A stretch of DNA of 64,000 bases from Nibrella saemangeumensis (GTDB lineage: Bacteria > Bacteroidota > Bacteroidia > Cytophagales > Spirosomataceae). A model generated the notes under the pieces. That model was given only the letters and a program-made list of their open reading frames with translations. It did no database searches and was not told the DNA's origin. How positions within the stretch are numbered: the first letter of the stretch is position 1; each line of letters starts with the position of its first letter. Position numbers and translations under genes: made by a program. Shown piece after piece: positions 51,635 to 60,352 of the stretch. Location: the NCBI RefSeq assembly GCF_039541915.1, contig NZ_BAABHD010000084.1, positions 682,001 to 746,000 of the forward strand. The letters are read 5' to 3'.

Positions 51635-54600
51635 ATGATTACGCATCCTCCTGCCGAAAGCCCTTTTAAGTTTCTGGACGCCTATACGGCCCAGGACAAA
51701 GACCGGTTTTTTGGTCGCGATGCCGAACAGAAACGGCTGGTGGAGCTGCTGTTTCGGTCCCGGCTGATTCTGGTCTACGGGCAGTCAGGCACCGGTAAAA
51801 CCAGTCTGGTGCAATGCGGCCTGGCCAAAGCCCTGTCGGCTTCTGATTATTTTCCGATTCTGGTGCGCCGGCGGGGGCATATACTGACCAGCCTGCAAAC
51901 CACGCTGACCGGCATTCTGGACGAGGATGATACCACCGACGTCGTAACGTCGCTCGATCGGCTGGGGTTGTACGCCATGCGGCCGGTATATCTCATTTTC
52001 GATCAGTTGGAAGAGCTGTTTGTCAGCGGAAGTTCCGACGAACAGCACCAATTTTTTGAGGTGCTCCGACGAATCTACCAGGTCTCATCGGGTTGTAAGC
52101 TACTGCTGGTCATGCGGGAAGACTATATCGCGTACCTGTATCCGTATGAGGAGATCCTGCCCGAACTTTTCGATTTTCGGTTGCGTATCGAGCCGATGAG
52201 TGAGCGGGCGCTGCAGGAGGTCATCACCGGCACTTGTCAGCAGACCGACCGAATCCGGCTGCTGGACGAAAAAGAAACCGTTCGCCAGATTATCCGCAAC
52301 AACCAGGGGGCAGGCCATCCATTTCAGTTGCCGTATCTGCAGGTATACCTCGACCGGCTATGGCGGACGGCGCAGGCTACGCAGCCCGGCGAAACGGTTG
52401 TCTTTGATCCGGTACTGGTTGAGCAGGTCGGGGCGATCGATGATGTACTGGAACAGTTTCTGAATGAGCAGCTTCTGGCCGTCAGTGCCGATCTGCCGAT
52501 GATTGATACCCCTACCGTCAGGCGGGTACTCGAGGCTTTTGTTACCTACGAAGGAACCCGCCGGGAGCACCGTATTCCCTCATTGGCGGCCGAGACCGGC
52601 CTGGAGCCTTCGCTGCTGAGCCTGCTGCTCTCCCAACTGGACCGGTCCCGGATTTTGTCCGGCGACGATGGCCTTTACGAATTAGCGCACGACAGCCTGG
52701 CCAAACTTATCGACAGAGGGCGGTCGGCCGAACAGCGGCAACTCAATGACATTATCCGTCGACTCAGGGAAGCCTACTCCGAGTTTATGGAGAAAGGCCA
52801 GGCACCTGATCTGCTGCTGCCGGCCCGCCGACTATCCGAAATACAGCTATACCCGGACGCTATTCACGCTGAACTGGCCCGGCTTGTGCCGAATAGTGAA
52901 GCGATCTGGCAGTATGTTTCCGACAGTCAGAAAGAACTACACCGGCGGCAGCGAAAAGAGATCAAACGGCTGCGCACCACCATTGGCATTGTCTCAGGCT
53001 TATTCCTCCTGGCGCTCGTTGCGGCTTTCCTGGCGGTACGGGAGTGGGAGAAGTCCAATGTGAAAAGTGTGGTGTTGCAACTGACCGACATGGACCCGCT
53101 CAGCGCGCAGGTCATGAGTATCTGGGCGCATGAAAAAGAACCCACTCCCACATCGGCCGGGGCTTTGTACAACAGCTTCTACAACCAGCGCCTGTTTGAG
53201 GCCGTGCTGGATAAGGGACCCACCAGGACGGCGGAATTTTCGCCGGACGGGCAGTTTGTCGTTTCCGTGACCGATCACCATCAAATTCAGGTATGGGATT
53301 GGCAGCGGCAACGGATTATTGATAGTCTGAACCTACCCGAACCAGTACGGTCGGTCAGTGTCGCTCCTCTGGCAGACCCTGTTGTGGTGGTTACCGAGTC
53401 GGGCGGGCTGTGGGTATGGAATCGCCGGAATCGCCAGCCGGTATCCATCGCCAAAGGATTCAGGGTCCGGGGAGCCGGTATGTCGCCGGACGGGACAATA
53501 ATTATTGCCGTTACCGATGATCAGGTACATCGGTGGGTACGGCGGCCAACGGGCTGGACGGATCTTGGCGGTATTCCGGCCCGTTCGGCCGGTTTTGCAC
53601 CGGACGGTAAAACCATGCTGACCCTCACTGCCGACGGAATCGCTACCCTGTGGAACACCGCCACCTGGCAGCCGCTCAGGCGGGTAATGGCCGGCGCAGG
53701 CTTTGAGTCAGAGGCCATTTCCCCAAATGCCAGACAGGTGCTGTTGACCACCAAAGACAGTAAGGTGTACCTGCTCGATGCCCTGACCGGTAGGCAGCGG
53801 TTACTGGCCCAGGCGGGTCCTGCGCTGGGCAGCGGCTTCGCGCCCGACGGCCAAACGCTATGGACCGCCACCGAAGACTCCCTGCACCTCTGGCCGGCTT
53901 CAGGGACGGCCAGTCTCCCCTCCCTGAAGCTTCTGGCACCGTTTCGCAGCATTAGCCTCTCGCCCGACGGACAAACGATTCTGGTGATGTACCAGAATAA
54001 CGCCGGACACCTGCTGAACCGGGAAGGGGTTCGGCTCGATTATCTGTCCCACAACTCACCCGTCAGGGCGGCCCTGTTTGCTGCGGACGGCAAACACATT
54101 CTGACCACTGCGGAAGACGGAAATGCCTATGTGTGGGGCCAGAACGATAGACGGTTCTCAAAGCTGGAAACCAACGGCAGACCTTTAAACCTGGAACGCT
54201 CACGGGATGGCAGGCAGGTCCTGCAGGTCACTAACCAGGGGATTGTACAAACCCGGACCGGGGCGAAACCGGCCTGGGATTCTTTAACCGGGCGACTCCC
54301 GGTTCGGTGGGCTACCTTTTTACCGGATGGGCAGCAGATACTGGCCATTTCAAAACAGGATGGTAAAACCAGTCAGTGGCATGTACGGACAAAGCGCATC
54401 ACCCGAACACTCGCCATACCACCTGCCCGGTTTATTGAGATCAGTCAGAATGGAGGTCGCCTGTTGAGTGTACTAGAGTCGGGCGAACTCTGGCTTGGCC
54501 GGCCAGACGGCACCGGGCGGCAGGCTGTTACGATTCCGTCACCCGTACAGACGGCCCACTTTTCGGCCAACGGGGACGCTATCGTGGTAACGGGCGAAAA

Positions 54601-55111
54601 TGCCTGTTATGTCCTGAACAGGCAGGGGACGATTACGGATAGCCTGGTCACGCAGGAACCGATTCGCTCGGCGGAGTTTTCGCCGGACGGGAAAGCCGTT
54701 GTTATTGCAACCTTACAGCCGAAGGTTTACCTGTGGACACCGGTTACCAACGCCGTAGTGATCATGAACGACCAGGCGGTGGTGAAAACCGCCATTTTCT
54801 GCGACGGGGGGCGGCTGGTGCTTACCCTGACAACACGCGGCAACGTGACGTTCTGGTCAACCGATGGGCAGGCAATCGCCCGGATCAACGAATCATACAC
54901 CGAGGTTTGGCCTTCGCCATCGGGCCGGCAACTGCTGTTTCAAAACAGGACTCATGTGCTGTTTGCACCCGATCCCGGAGCCATTGACAGCTGGTATCGT
55001 CAGACGTTCCCGACCGACGAGATAAACAAAATGACCCAGGAAGCAGCGAAAAAATATAGTATTACGACCTCGCTTTGGCAGGCGTTGATGAGCAATTCAA
55101 AGCACCAGTAA
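51635..55111 (+). CDS. nSTAND1 NTPase with transmembrane segment and WD40 repeats
   Basis: A 1158-residue signalling switch. The nSTAND1 module (about 10-440) has Walker A GQSGTGKTS (49-57) and Walker B PVYLIFDQLEELF (about 117-129), followed by a winged-helix-like region (SRILSGDDGLYELAHDSLAKL). A transmembrane helix lies at about 448-468, then an acidic linker (469-525) and about 14 WD40-type beta-propeller blades (about 530-1110; recurring FSPDG and FAPDG), enough for two seven-blade propellers. With the NTPase in the cytoplasm, the propellers would be in the periplasm, able to sense an outside ligand or partner. Downstream gene: an exported caspase-like protein 32 bp away. Confidence 0.87.
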   Translation: MITHPPAESPFKFLDAYTAQDKDRFFGRDAEQKRLVELLFRSRLILVYGQSGTGKTSLVQCGLAKALSASDYFPILVRRRGHILTSLQTTLTGILDEDDTTDVVTSLDRLGLYAMRPVYLIFDQLEELFVSGSSDEQHQFFEVLRRIYQVSSGCKLLLVMREDYIAYLYPYEEILPELFDFRLRIEPMSERALQEVITGTCQQTDRIRLLDEKETVRQIIRNNQGAGHPFQLPYLQVYLDRLWRTAQATQPGETVVFDPVLVEQVGAIDDVLEQFLNEQLLAVSADLPMIDTPTVRRVLEAFVTYEGTRREHRIPSLAAETGLEPSLLSLLLSQLDRSRILSGDDGLYELAHDSLAKLIDRGRSAEQRQLNDIIRRLREAYSEFMEKGQAPDLLLPARRLSEIQLYPDAIHAELARLVPNSEAIWQYVSDSQKELHRRQRKEIKRLRTTIGIVSGLFLLALVAAFLAVREWEKSNVKSVVLQLTDMDPLSAQVMSIWAHEKEPTPTSAGALYNSFYNQRLFEAVLDKGPTRTAEFSPDGQFVVSVTDHHQIQVWDWQRQRIIDSLNLPEPVRSVSVAPLADPVVVVTESGGLWVWNRRNRQPVSIAKGFRVRGAGMSPDGTIIIAVTDDQVHRWVRRPTGWTDLGGIPARSAGFAPDGKTMLTLTADGIATLWNTATWQPLRRVMAGAGFESEAISPNARQVLLTTKDSKVYLLDALTGRQRLLAQAGPALGSGFAPDGQTLWTATEDSLHLWPASGTASLPSLKLLAPFRSISLSPDGQTILVMYQNNAGHLLNREGVRLDYLSHNSPVRAALFAADGKHILTTAEDGNAYVWGQNDRRFSKLETNGRPLNLERSRDGRQVLQVTNQGIVQTRTGAKPAWDSLTGRLPVRWATFLPDGQQILAISKQDGKTSQWHVRTKRITRTLAIPPARFIEISQNGGRLLSVLESGELWLGRPDGTGRQAVTIPSPVQTAHFSANGDAIVVTGENACYVLNRQGTITDSLVTQEPIRSAEFSPDGKAVVIATLQPKVYLWTPVTNAVVIMNDQAVVKTAIFCDGGRLVLTLTTRGNVTFWSTDGQAIARINESYTEVWPSPSGRQLLFQNRTHVLFAPDPGAIDSWYRQTFPTDEINKMTQEAAKKYSITTSLWQALMSNSKHQ

Positions 55112-55143
55112 AAGGAGTATGTCTACACAAAATAGCTTCGGTT

Positions 55144-56868
55144 ATGAAAACTGTTTTATTCTTTCTTCTCATCGGTGTATCGCAGGTTTTAACAATCGAT
55201 CTGCTGGCCCAGCAAAAGCATCCGTTAGGCGATGGATATATTCCCCTTCCCTATGCGGATACCGCCGTAATTGATGGCGAATCCAAAAGCGCGGCCAAAG
55301 GCAAGAGAACCAACCGGATGATTTTTGCAATCGATTTAAAGAATGAAAAAGTTGAAGTTGGGGATACCATTGTTACATCCGTCGTGCCGATTTCCCCGAG
55401 TAGTGTTAAAAACATAACCATCATTACGCAACTCTGCTATGAGAATTGTTCGTATCTAAGAGATCCTTATACCGGTGGTTATAAAATAAACGGGTATGGC
55501 GTCGATACGGCCAGGTCCGGTCAATTGCCTGGAGGTACCTACTATTTTCCAATCAAAGAGCAGAATCTGATTACCAATGACCAGGGTAACCAGATTGTTT
55601 TAGACAATTCAACCCTAAGTACCATCTACGTGCTTTTTGTCAATAACTATATGTATGAAGCAACGGTCAGTTTTACCGTGACGGTCAGAAAGAAAGTTGA
55701 GAATAAACTTGAGCTGCCCTTTGCCAGGGAACGAATTGTTCCCAGCCTGGCGAATGCCCGGTATCACGCGCTGCTGATCGGCGTGAATGAGTATGACGAC
55801 CCTAATCTAAGACTGAAACGACCGGCCGTTGATCTTGCCCGGCTGGATAGCGTTCTGACCAATAAATATGCGTTTGCTTCCATAACCACACTACTTGATC
55901 CCAGTAAAAAAAAGGTCATTGATGTCTTAACCAATCTGGCCTATAGCCTGGTGAATGACGATAATCTTTTAATTTATTACGCAGGGCACTCGGTAGCTAA
56001 CAGTGGCAACGGCTTTTGGGCGCTGCGTGATTCAAAAATTGATGATTATGACAGCTTTCTGTCGATAACGGCTTTGTCGAACATCATTGCACAAATGCGA
56101 ATGCAGCAGGTGCTGCTGGTCGCGGATGCCTGTTATGGCGCATCAATCATCCGATCGTTAACGAGTTTACCGGAAGACAGGGTGAAAACCTGGAAGGAGT
56201 TATATAACCAGCCGGGCCGTAAGGCAATCAGTAGTAGTGTTCACGAAAAGGTACCGGATAAGAGCACCTTTATTGACTATTTTGTGAAAGGTCTGTTGAC
56301 CAATGAAGATTACCTATCTGCCGAGCAGTTATACGATGGTTTTAAATTTCAGGTTTATAACAAATCGTCGACTAACCAGAAGCCAGTTTACGGCGATATA
56401 GATGGGGTTACGAAAAGCAGTGGTGATTTTATATTTAAAGTTAAAAGTGTAGCGGATTCTGCTATTGCCTTAAAACGATATACGATTGCGAAAGATACGG
56501 TTGTGCAGCAACAATACGCGTTAGGGATGGACCCGGTGGAGTTGGTTCGCCTGGACCAGACGGCAGCCGGCGATACTACCCGGTCGGGCATCGAAAACTA
56601 CGCGAACCGATCCGTCACGCTGGTCAATACGTACAAAGGAAATGTGACCGTGCAGGTTGCCTTAAAGGACTTGCCGGCCAGTCAGCGGACGATCTCCATT
56701 CCGCCCAATAAAACCAAAATACTTGATCTGGGAAAATACCCGGCGGCTACCGTCACGGTTAAGGCCGACGATAACCCGGACCTGAAATACCAGCTTCAGC
56801 AAGGTATGCGGTATCAGATCAAATGGCTGGCGGATAGCGGGCAACTGGACTTATTTCTTGTCCGCTAA
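55144..56868 (+). CDS. Exported caspase-like (peptidase C14) protein
   Basis: A 574-residue protein with a signal peptide (VLFFLLIGVSQVLTIDLLA, cleavage near 22). A beta-rich N-terminal region (about 25-185) precedes the C14 domain (about 200-450), with RYHALLIGVNEYDD, catalytic His near 282 (YYAGHSVAN) and Cys near 330 (DACYGASI). The C-terminal part (about 460-574) is beta-rich. Export places it in the periplasm, on the same side as the WD40 propellers of the preceding protein. I chose the ATG at 55144 because the signal peptide begins there; the frame opens at 55075 inside the previous gene. It is the last gene of the cluster and converges on the NUDIX-type regulator with a 4-bp gap. Confidence 0.82.
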   Translation: MKTVLFFLLIGVSQVLTIDLLAQQKHPLGDGYIPLPYADTAVIDGESKSAAKGKRTNRMIFAIDLKNEKVEVGDTIVTSVVPISPSSVKNITIITQLCYENCSYLRDPYTGGYKINGYGVDTARSGQLPGGTYYFPIKEQNLITNDQGNQIVLDNSTLSTIYVLFVNNYMYEATVSFTVTVRKKVENKLELPFARERIVPSLANARYHALLIGVNEYDDPNLRLKRPAVDLARLDSVLTNKYAFASITTLLDPSKKKVIDVLTNLAYSLVNDDNLLIYYAGHSVANSGNGFWALRDSKIDDYDSFLSITALSNIIAQMRMQQVLLVADACYGASIIRSLTSLPEDRVKTWKELYNQPGRKAISSSVHEKVPDKSTFIDYFVKGLLTNEDYLSAEQLYDGFKFQVYNKSSTNQKPVYGDIDGVTKSSGDFIFKVKSVADSAIALKRYTIAKDTVVQQQYALGMDPVELVRLDQTAAGDTTRSGIENYANRSVTLVNTYKGNVTVQVALKDLPASQRTISIPPNKTKILDLGKYPAATVTVKADDNPDLKYQLQQGMRYQIKWLADSGQLDLFLVR

Positions 56869-56872
56869 GCAC

Positions 56873-57634
56873 TCACGGAAACGACAGGCTTCCTTCCCGT
56901 ACAACCTCCGGATAGACGCCCGGATCGAAGCGGTAGAGGTAAGGCGATTTGTAGGGCGTGCCTTTGCGCCGTTCGTCGGTGCGTTGCAGGATGCCGGAGG
57001 CCTGCACCTTTTTATAAAAGTTACGGGCATCCAGCGGTCGCCCCAGAATGGTTTCGTACAGCCGCTGGAGTTCGGGCATGGTAAAGGTTTCGGGCAGCAG
57101 GTGGCTGACCGGCTGGTAGGGTAGTTGCCGGCGCAGATTCTCCAGGGCTACGGCAATGATCCGGTTATGATCGAACAGCAGATTCGGTAAGTCTTCCAGA
57201 CTCCACCAGTCACAGGCATCGGTCAGCAAGTCGGGCCGGGGGGTTACTTCGGCGTATTCCACCAGCGCATAGTACCCCAGCGAGATGGTGCGCTCCGACC
57301 ACTTGCTTAAATCAACCGGCAGGCCAATCCGCTGCCAGGTGTCTTCCTGATTATAGCGTACCGCATCCCCAAAAATGTGAAACTGTTGCAGGAAGATTTG
57401 CTGAAGACCGGTCCGCTCCCGCAGGATCCGCACGGCGGCCGCGTCTACCGACTCGGCTTTCCGGATAAAGCCGCCGGGCAGACTCCATTCACTGGTGCCT
57501 TTCCAGCGTAACAGCAACACCCGAATCCGGCCTTCGTGAAAACCAAAGACAACACAATCGATGGATAAGTAATGAATGGATTGCTCCGCTTCCTGTTTAA
57601 AGTAGTGGGTGACCGAATGGTTAAAATCTTTCAT
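56873..57634 (-). CDS. NUDIX-type transcriptional regulator (NrtR/AraR-like), degraded catalytic box
   Basis: A 253-residue cytoplasmic protein: NUDIX-like domain (about 20-155) and C-terminal winged helix (about 165-240, MPELQRLYETILGRPLDARN). The NUDIX box is GGFIRKAESVDAAAVRILRE followed by RTGL; the catalytic REuxEE is replaced by RILRER, so hydrolysis is unlikely. This is the mark of NrtR-like regulators such as AraR, which bind a nucleotide or sugar with the dead NUDIX domain. It faces the esterase pair at 57773 across a 138-bp gap with candidate operator dyads, so it probably controls those genes. Confidence 0.82.
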   Translation of the reverse strand: MKDFNHSVTHYFKQEAEQSIHYLSIDCVVFGFHEGRIRVLLLRWKGTSEWSLPGGFIRKAESVDAAAVRILRERTGLQQIFLQQFHIFGDAVRYNQEDTWQRIGLPVDLSKWSERTISLGYYALVEYAEVTPRPDLLTDACDWWSLEDLPNLLFDHNRIIAVALENLRRQLPYQPVSHLLPETFTMPELQRLYETILGRPLDARNFYKKVQASGILQRTDERRKGTPYKSPYLYRFDPGVYPEVVREGSLSFP

Positions 57635-57684
57635 AGGGCAAGGAAAAAGATGTTCAGGGGCTTGTAGGGTAGCGATGCTTTATG

Positions 57685-57692
57685 TATTTTTG
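57685..57692 (+). promoter_or_regulatory. Candidate -7 element of the esterase genes
   Basis: TATTTTTG matches TAnnTTTG fully, and CTTG 20 bases upstream is a 3-of-4 match to the -33. It would serve the tandem esterases, with transcription starting near 57699. Confidence 0.45.
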
Positions 57693-57700
57693 ACGTAAAG

Positions 57701-57743
57701 ATAGTACTATTCCGCTCCATCTGTTGCAAAGTAAGGGAATAGT
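57701..57743. promoter_or_regulatory. Candidate operator dyads before the esterase genes
   Basis: ATAGTACTAT (57701-57710) is a perfect 10-bp palindrome at the expected transcription start. ACTATTCC (57706-57713) and GGAATAGT (57736-57743) form a separate 8-bp inverted repeat. They are plausible sites for the adjacent NUDIX-type regulator. Confidence 0.35.
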
Positions 57744-57772
57744 GGCTGTTTTGATTCTCTACCCTGACTTAC

Positions 57773-58966
57773 ATGATGACTTTACGAACCCTGGTTCTTC
57801 CGGCGCTGCTGATGACGATGACCACTCACCTGCTTGTAGCGCAGCAGGCGCACGTCAATCTGGACTGGAATCCTCAGAAAAATGAACGTAATCTGACACC
57901 CTACGGTGCCAGTGTGATCTCACCTGAAGTCCACAACGATCAGCGCGTGACGTTCCGGTTAAAAGCCCCCGAGGCCCAGTCGGTAGCGCTGACGGGTGGC
58001 CCGATGCTGCTGGCTCTTAATACGAAAGAACCTATTCCATTCCAGAAAGGAGCTGATGGCGTCTGGACGCTGACCGTCGGGCCGGTGAAGCCGGATATCT
58101 ATGTGTACCGGTTTGTTATCAATGGCGTAACCGTTCCCGACCCGAACAACACCCTCACCGGCTTTGCCGATCAGCCGGGCTACAGCAACCTGGTGGTACA
58201 CGGCAGCGGACCGGCTTATTACGACGCCCGCAACGTACCCCATGGAGCAATTACCCGCCACATCTACCACTCCGACGTGCTGAACGGCGAACGCGAAATC
58301 TACGTGTACACGCCCCCCGGCTATGATCCGAAAAAGAAATACCCGGTGCTGTATCTGGTAGGCGGCAGTGGTGAACTGGCTTCCGGCTGGAGTATCGATG
58401 GGCGGGCGAATTTCATTACGGATAATTTACTGGCGGAGGGTAAAGCCGTGCCCATGATTATTGCCATGCCCAACAACCAGGTAGTTCATCGCAGCGACCC
58501 GAACCATACCGACCTTACGTTTAACCTGTTTGAGCAGGAGTTGCGGAAGCACATTGTGACCTTCGTAGACAAACACTACAGCACCCGCACCGACCGCCGG
58601 AGCCGCGCCCTGGCCGGTCTGTCGATGGGTGGGCGGCATACGCAGTTTGTGGGTATCAATAAGTGCCTGGACCTGTTTAGTTCATTCGGTATCCTGAGTG
58701 CCGGCGATCTGGAGCCGGAGAAAACAAGCGCGGCTTTCCTGAACGACCCCGACGCCAATAAGAAGGTAGACTACCTGTTCATCGGGCAGGGTACCGGCGA
58801 AGTAACGACAATTGGCAAGCGTACCGTGGTGCTGCACGAAGCCCTGCAGAAGCATTCTATCAAACACCAGTACTACGTTGGTGGCGACGGTGCTCATGAC
58901 TGGGGCACCTGGCGGCACCTGCTCTACTACCAGTTTCTGCCGAATCTCTGGCGGAATAAGATGTAG
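57773..58966 (+). CDS. Exported CE1-like esterase, first of a tandem pair
   Basis: A 397-residue secreted esterase. A signal peptide (about 1-23) precedes an N-terminal E-set/CBM48-like beta domain (about 45-125), then an alpha/beta hydrolase domain of the feruloyl/acetyl-xylan type (about 145-397): the Ser283 elbow GLSMGG, and the catalytic His in GDGAHDWGTW near 374. The enzyme would cleave ester side chains on plant polysaccharides. An ATG three bases downstream (57776) is an alternative start. It is followed by a second esterase after a 39-bp gap, and controlled in all likelihood by the divergent NUDIX-type regulator. Confidence 0.85.
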   Translation: MMTLRTLVLPALLMTMTTHLLVAQQAHVNLDWNPQKNERNLTPYGASVISPEVHNDQRVTFRLKAPEAQSVALTGGPMLLALNTKEPIPFQKGADGVWTLTVGPVKPDIYVYRFVINGVTVPDPNNTLTGFADQPGYSNLVVHGSGPAYYDARNVPHGAITRHIYHSDVLNGEREIYVYTPPGYDPKKKYPVLYLVGGSGELASGWSIDGRANFITDNLLAEGKAVPMIIAMPNNQVVHRSDPNHTDLTFNLFEQELRKHIVTFVDKHYSTRTDRRSRALAGLSMGGRHTQFVGINKCLDLFSSFGILSAGDLEPEKTSAAFLNDPDANKKVDYLFIGQGTGEVTTIGKRTVVLHEALQKHSIKHQYYVGGDGAHDWGTWRHLLYYQFLPNLWRNKM

Positions 58967-59005
58967 TTGATGGTTCAAAAAAGTTAATCCTAATCACGTT
59001 TTACC

Positions 59006-60163
59006 ATGTTCCTGAAAAAACAAACCCTGTTTATCCTGACCCTTGGTCTGGCAACTCTCATTATGCCGGATGTGTCGGCGCAGACGCAGCAAAGGCCGCC
59101 GACGCCGAATGACACCTTACGTTCCCCACACGTTCTGCCGGATAACCGGGTGGCTATTCGGATCTACGCCCCCAAAGCCAGTGAAGTTATCCTTTCAGGC
59201 GACTTCCTATCCGGTAAGCCACCGGTGTCGCTCACCAAAAATGAGCAGGGCGTCTGGTCCACCACGGTAGGTCCGCTGCGACCGGATTACTATACCTACA
59301 CCTTGATGGTAGACGGCGTGCGGACCATGGACCCGAAGAATGCCGTGATTAAACAGGGTACCAACAGCCTGGAAAATGTGATGCTGGTGTCGGGCAGCGA
59401 AACGGCGTTTGAAGATAACCAGTCGGTGCCTCATGGCGAACTGCGGCAGGTCTGGTATCCTTCCAGTACGCTGGGTATGCTCCGCCGGATGCACGTATAT
59501 ACTCCTCCGGGTTATGAGAAAGGAACGACTAAGTACCCCGTGTTTTACCTGCTGCATGGCGGGGGTGACGATGACTCCGGCTGGCCAACCATTGGCCGCG
59601 CTAACTTCATTCTGGATAACCTGATCGCGGCCGGTAAAGCCAAACCCATGATTGTGGTCATGCCGAACGGCAGCATGCCCGCTTCTGTGATGGGGCAGGA
59701 CCCGGCCCAGCGGATGAACAAAATGACCACGGCTTTTACCGATGAACTGCTGAAGAACGTGATTCCCCATGTGGAGAAGAACTATCGGGTGCTGCCGGGT
59801 CGCGAAAACCGGGCGCTGGCGGGCTTGTCGATGGGTGGTTTGCAAACGCTGGACCTGACCTTTTCTAACCCGGACCAGTTCAACTACGTAGGCGTATACA
59901 GTTCCGGCTTCTTCGGTCCGACTATCGAAGGTGCCGAAACCAAATATGCGAAGGTGCTGCAGGACCCGAATTTCAACAAGAACAAGAAACTCCTGCTGTT
60001 CCAGATCGGTAAAGACGATTTCCTGATGGATGCCAGCAAAAAAACGCTGTCGCTGCTCGATAAACACAACATCAAATACCAGTACAAGGAGACCGAGGGT
60101 GGCCATACCTGGATCAACTGGCGGCAATACCTCAACGAGTTTGCCCCGATGCTGTTTCGGTAA
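59006..60163 (+). CDS. Exported CE1-like esterase, second of a tandem pair
   Basis: A 385-residue secreted enzyme with the same layout as its upstream neighbour: signal peptide (FILTLGLATLIMPDVSAQ), N-terminal E-set domain (about 35-115, RIYAPKASEVILSGDF) and alpha/beta hydrolase domain with Ser274 (GLSMGGLQT) and His near 366 (GGHTWINW). The tandem pair probably arose by duplication, yet overall identity is moderate, so they may target different esters. A hairpin at 60211-60239 follows. Confidence 0.85.
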   Translation: MFLKKQTLFILTLGLATLIMPDVSAQTQQRPPTPNDTLRSPHVLPDNRVAIRIYAPKASEVILSGDFLSGKPPVSLTKNEQGVWSTTVGPLRPDYYTYTLMVDGVRTMDPKNAVIKQGTNSLENVMLVSGSETAFEDNQSVPHGELRQVWYPSSTLGMLRRMHVYTPPGYEKGTTKYPVFYLLHGGGDDDSGWPTIGRANFILDNLIAAGKAKPMIVVMPNGSMPASVMGQDPAQRMNKMTTAFTDELLKNVIPHVEKNYRVLPGRENRALAGLSMGGLQTLDLTFSNPDQFNYVGVYSSGFFGPTIEGAETKYAKVLQDPNFNKNKKLLLFQIGKDDFLMDASKKTLSLLDKHNIKYQYKETEGGHTWINWRQYLNEFAPMLFR

Positions 60164-60210
60164 GACCTGTACCGGTCTGGCGGGACCCGGTCTGGTACAG
60201 ACCAAACAAC

Positions 60211-60239
60211 AATCCCGGCACGCTCAGCGTGCCGGGATT
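60211..60239 (+). terminator. Hairpin terminator after the esterase pair
   Basis: AATCCCGGCACGCT (60211-60224) and AGCGTGCCGGGATT (60226-60239) pair perfectly over 14 bp with a one-base centre. It lies 47 bp after the second esterase stop codon. Confidence 0.75.
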
Positions 60240-60352
60240 CGTACCCACCGTAATTTATAACTTAACCTGATAGCCAATACGCAGAAACGGGCCGTCTGGT
60301 TGCGTACCAGACTGGCGAAATAAAATTAATTAGCAGGCCGGTTAGTTGGGTG

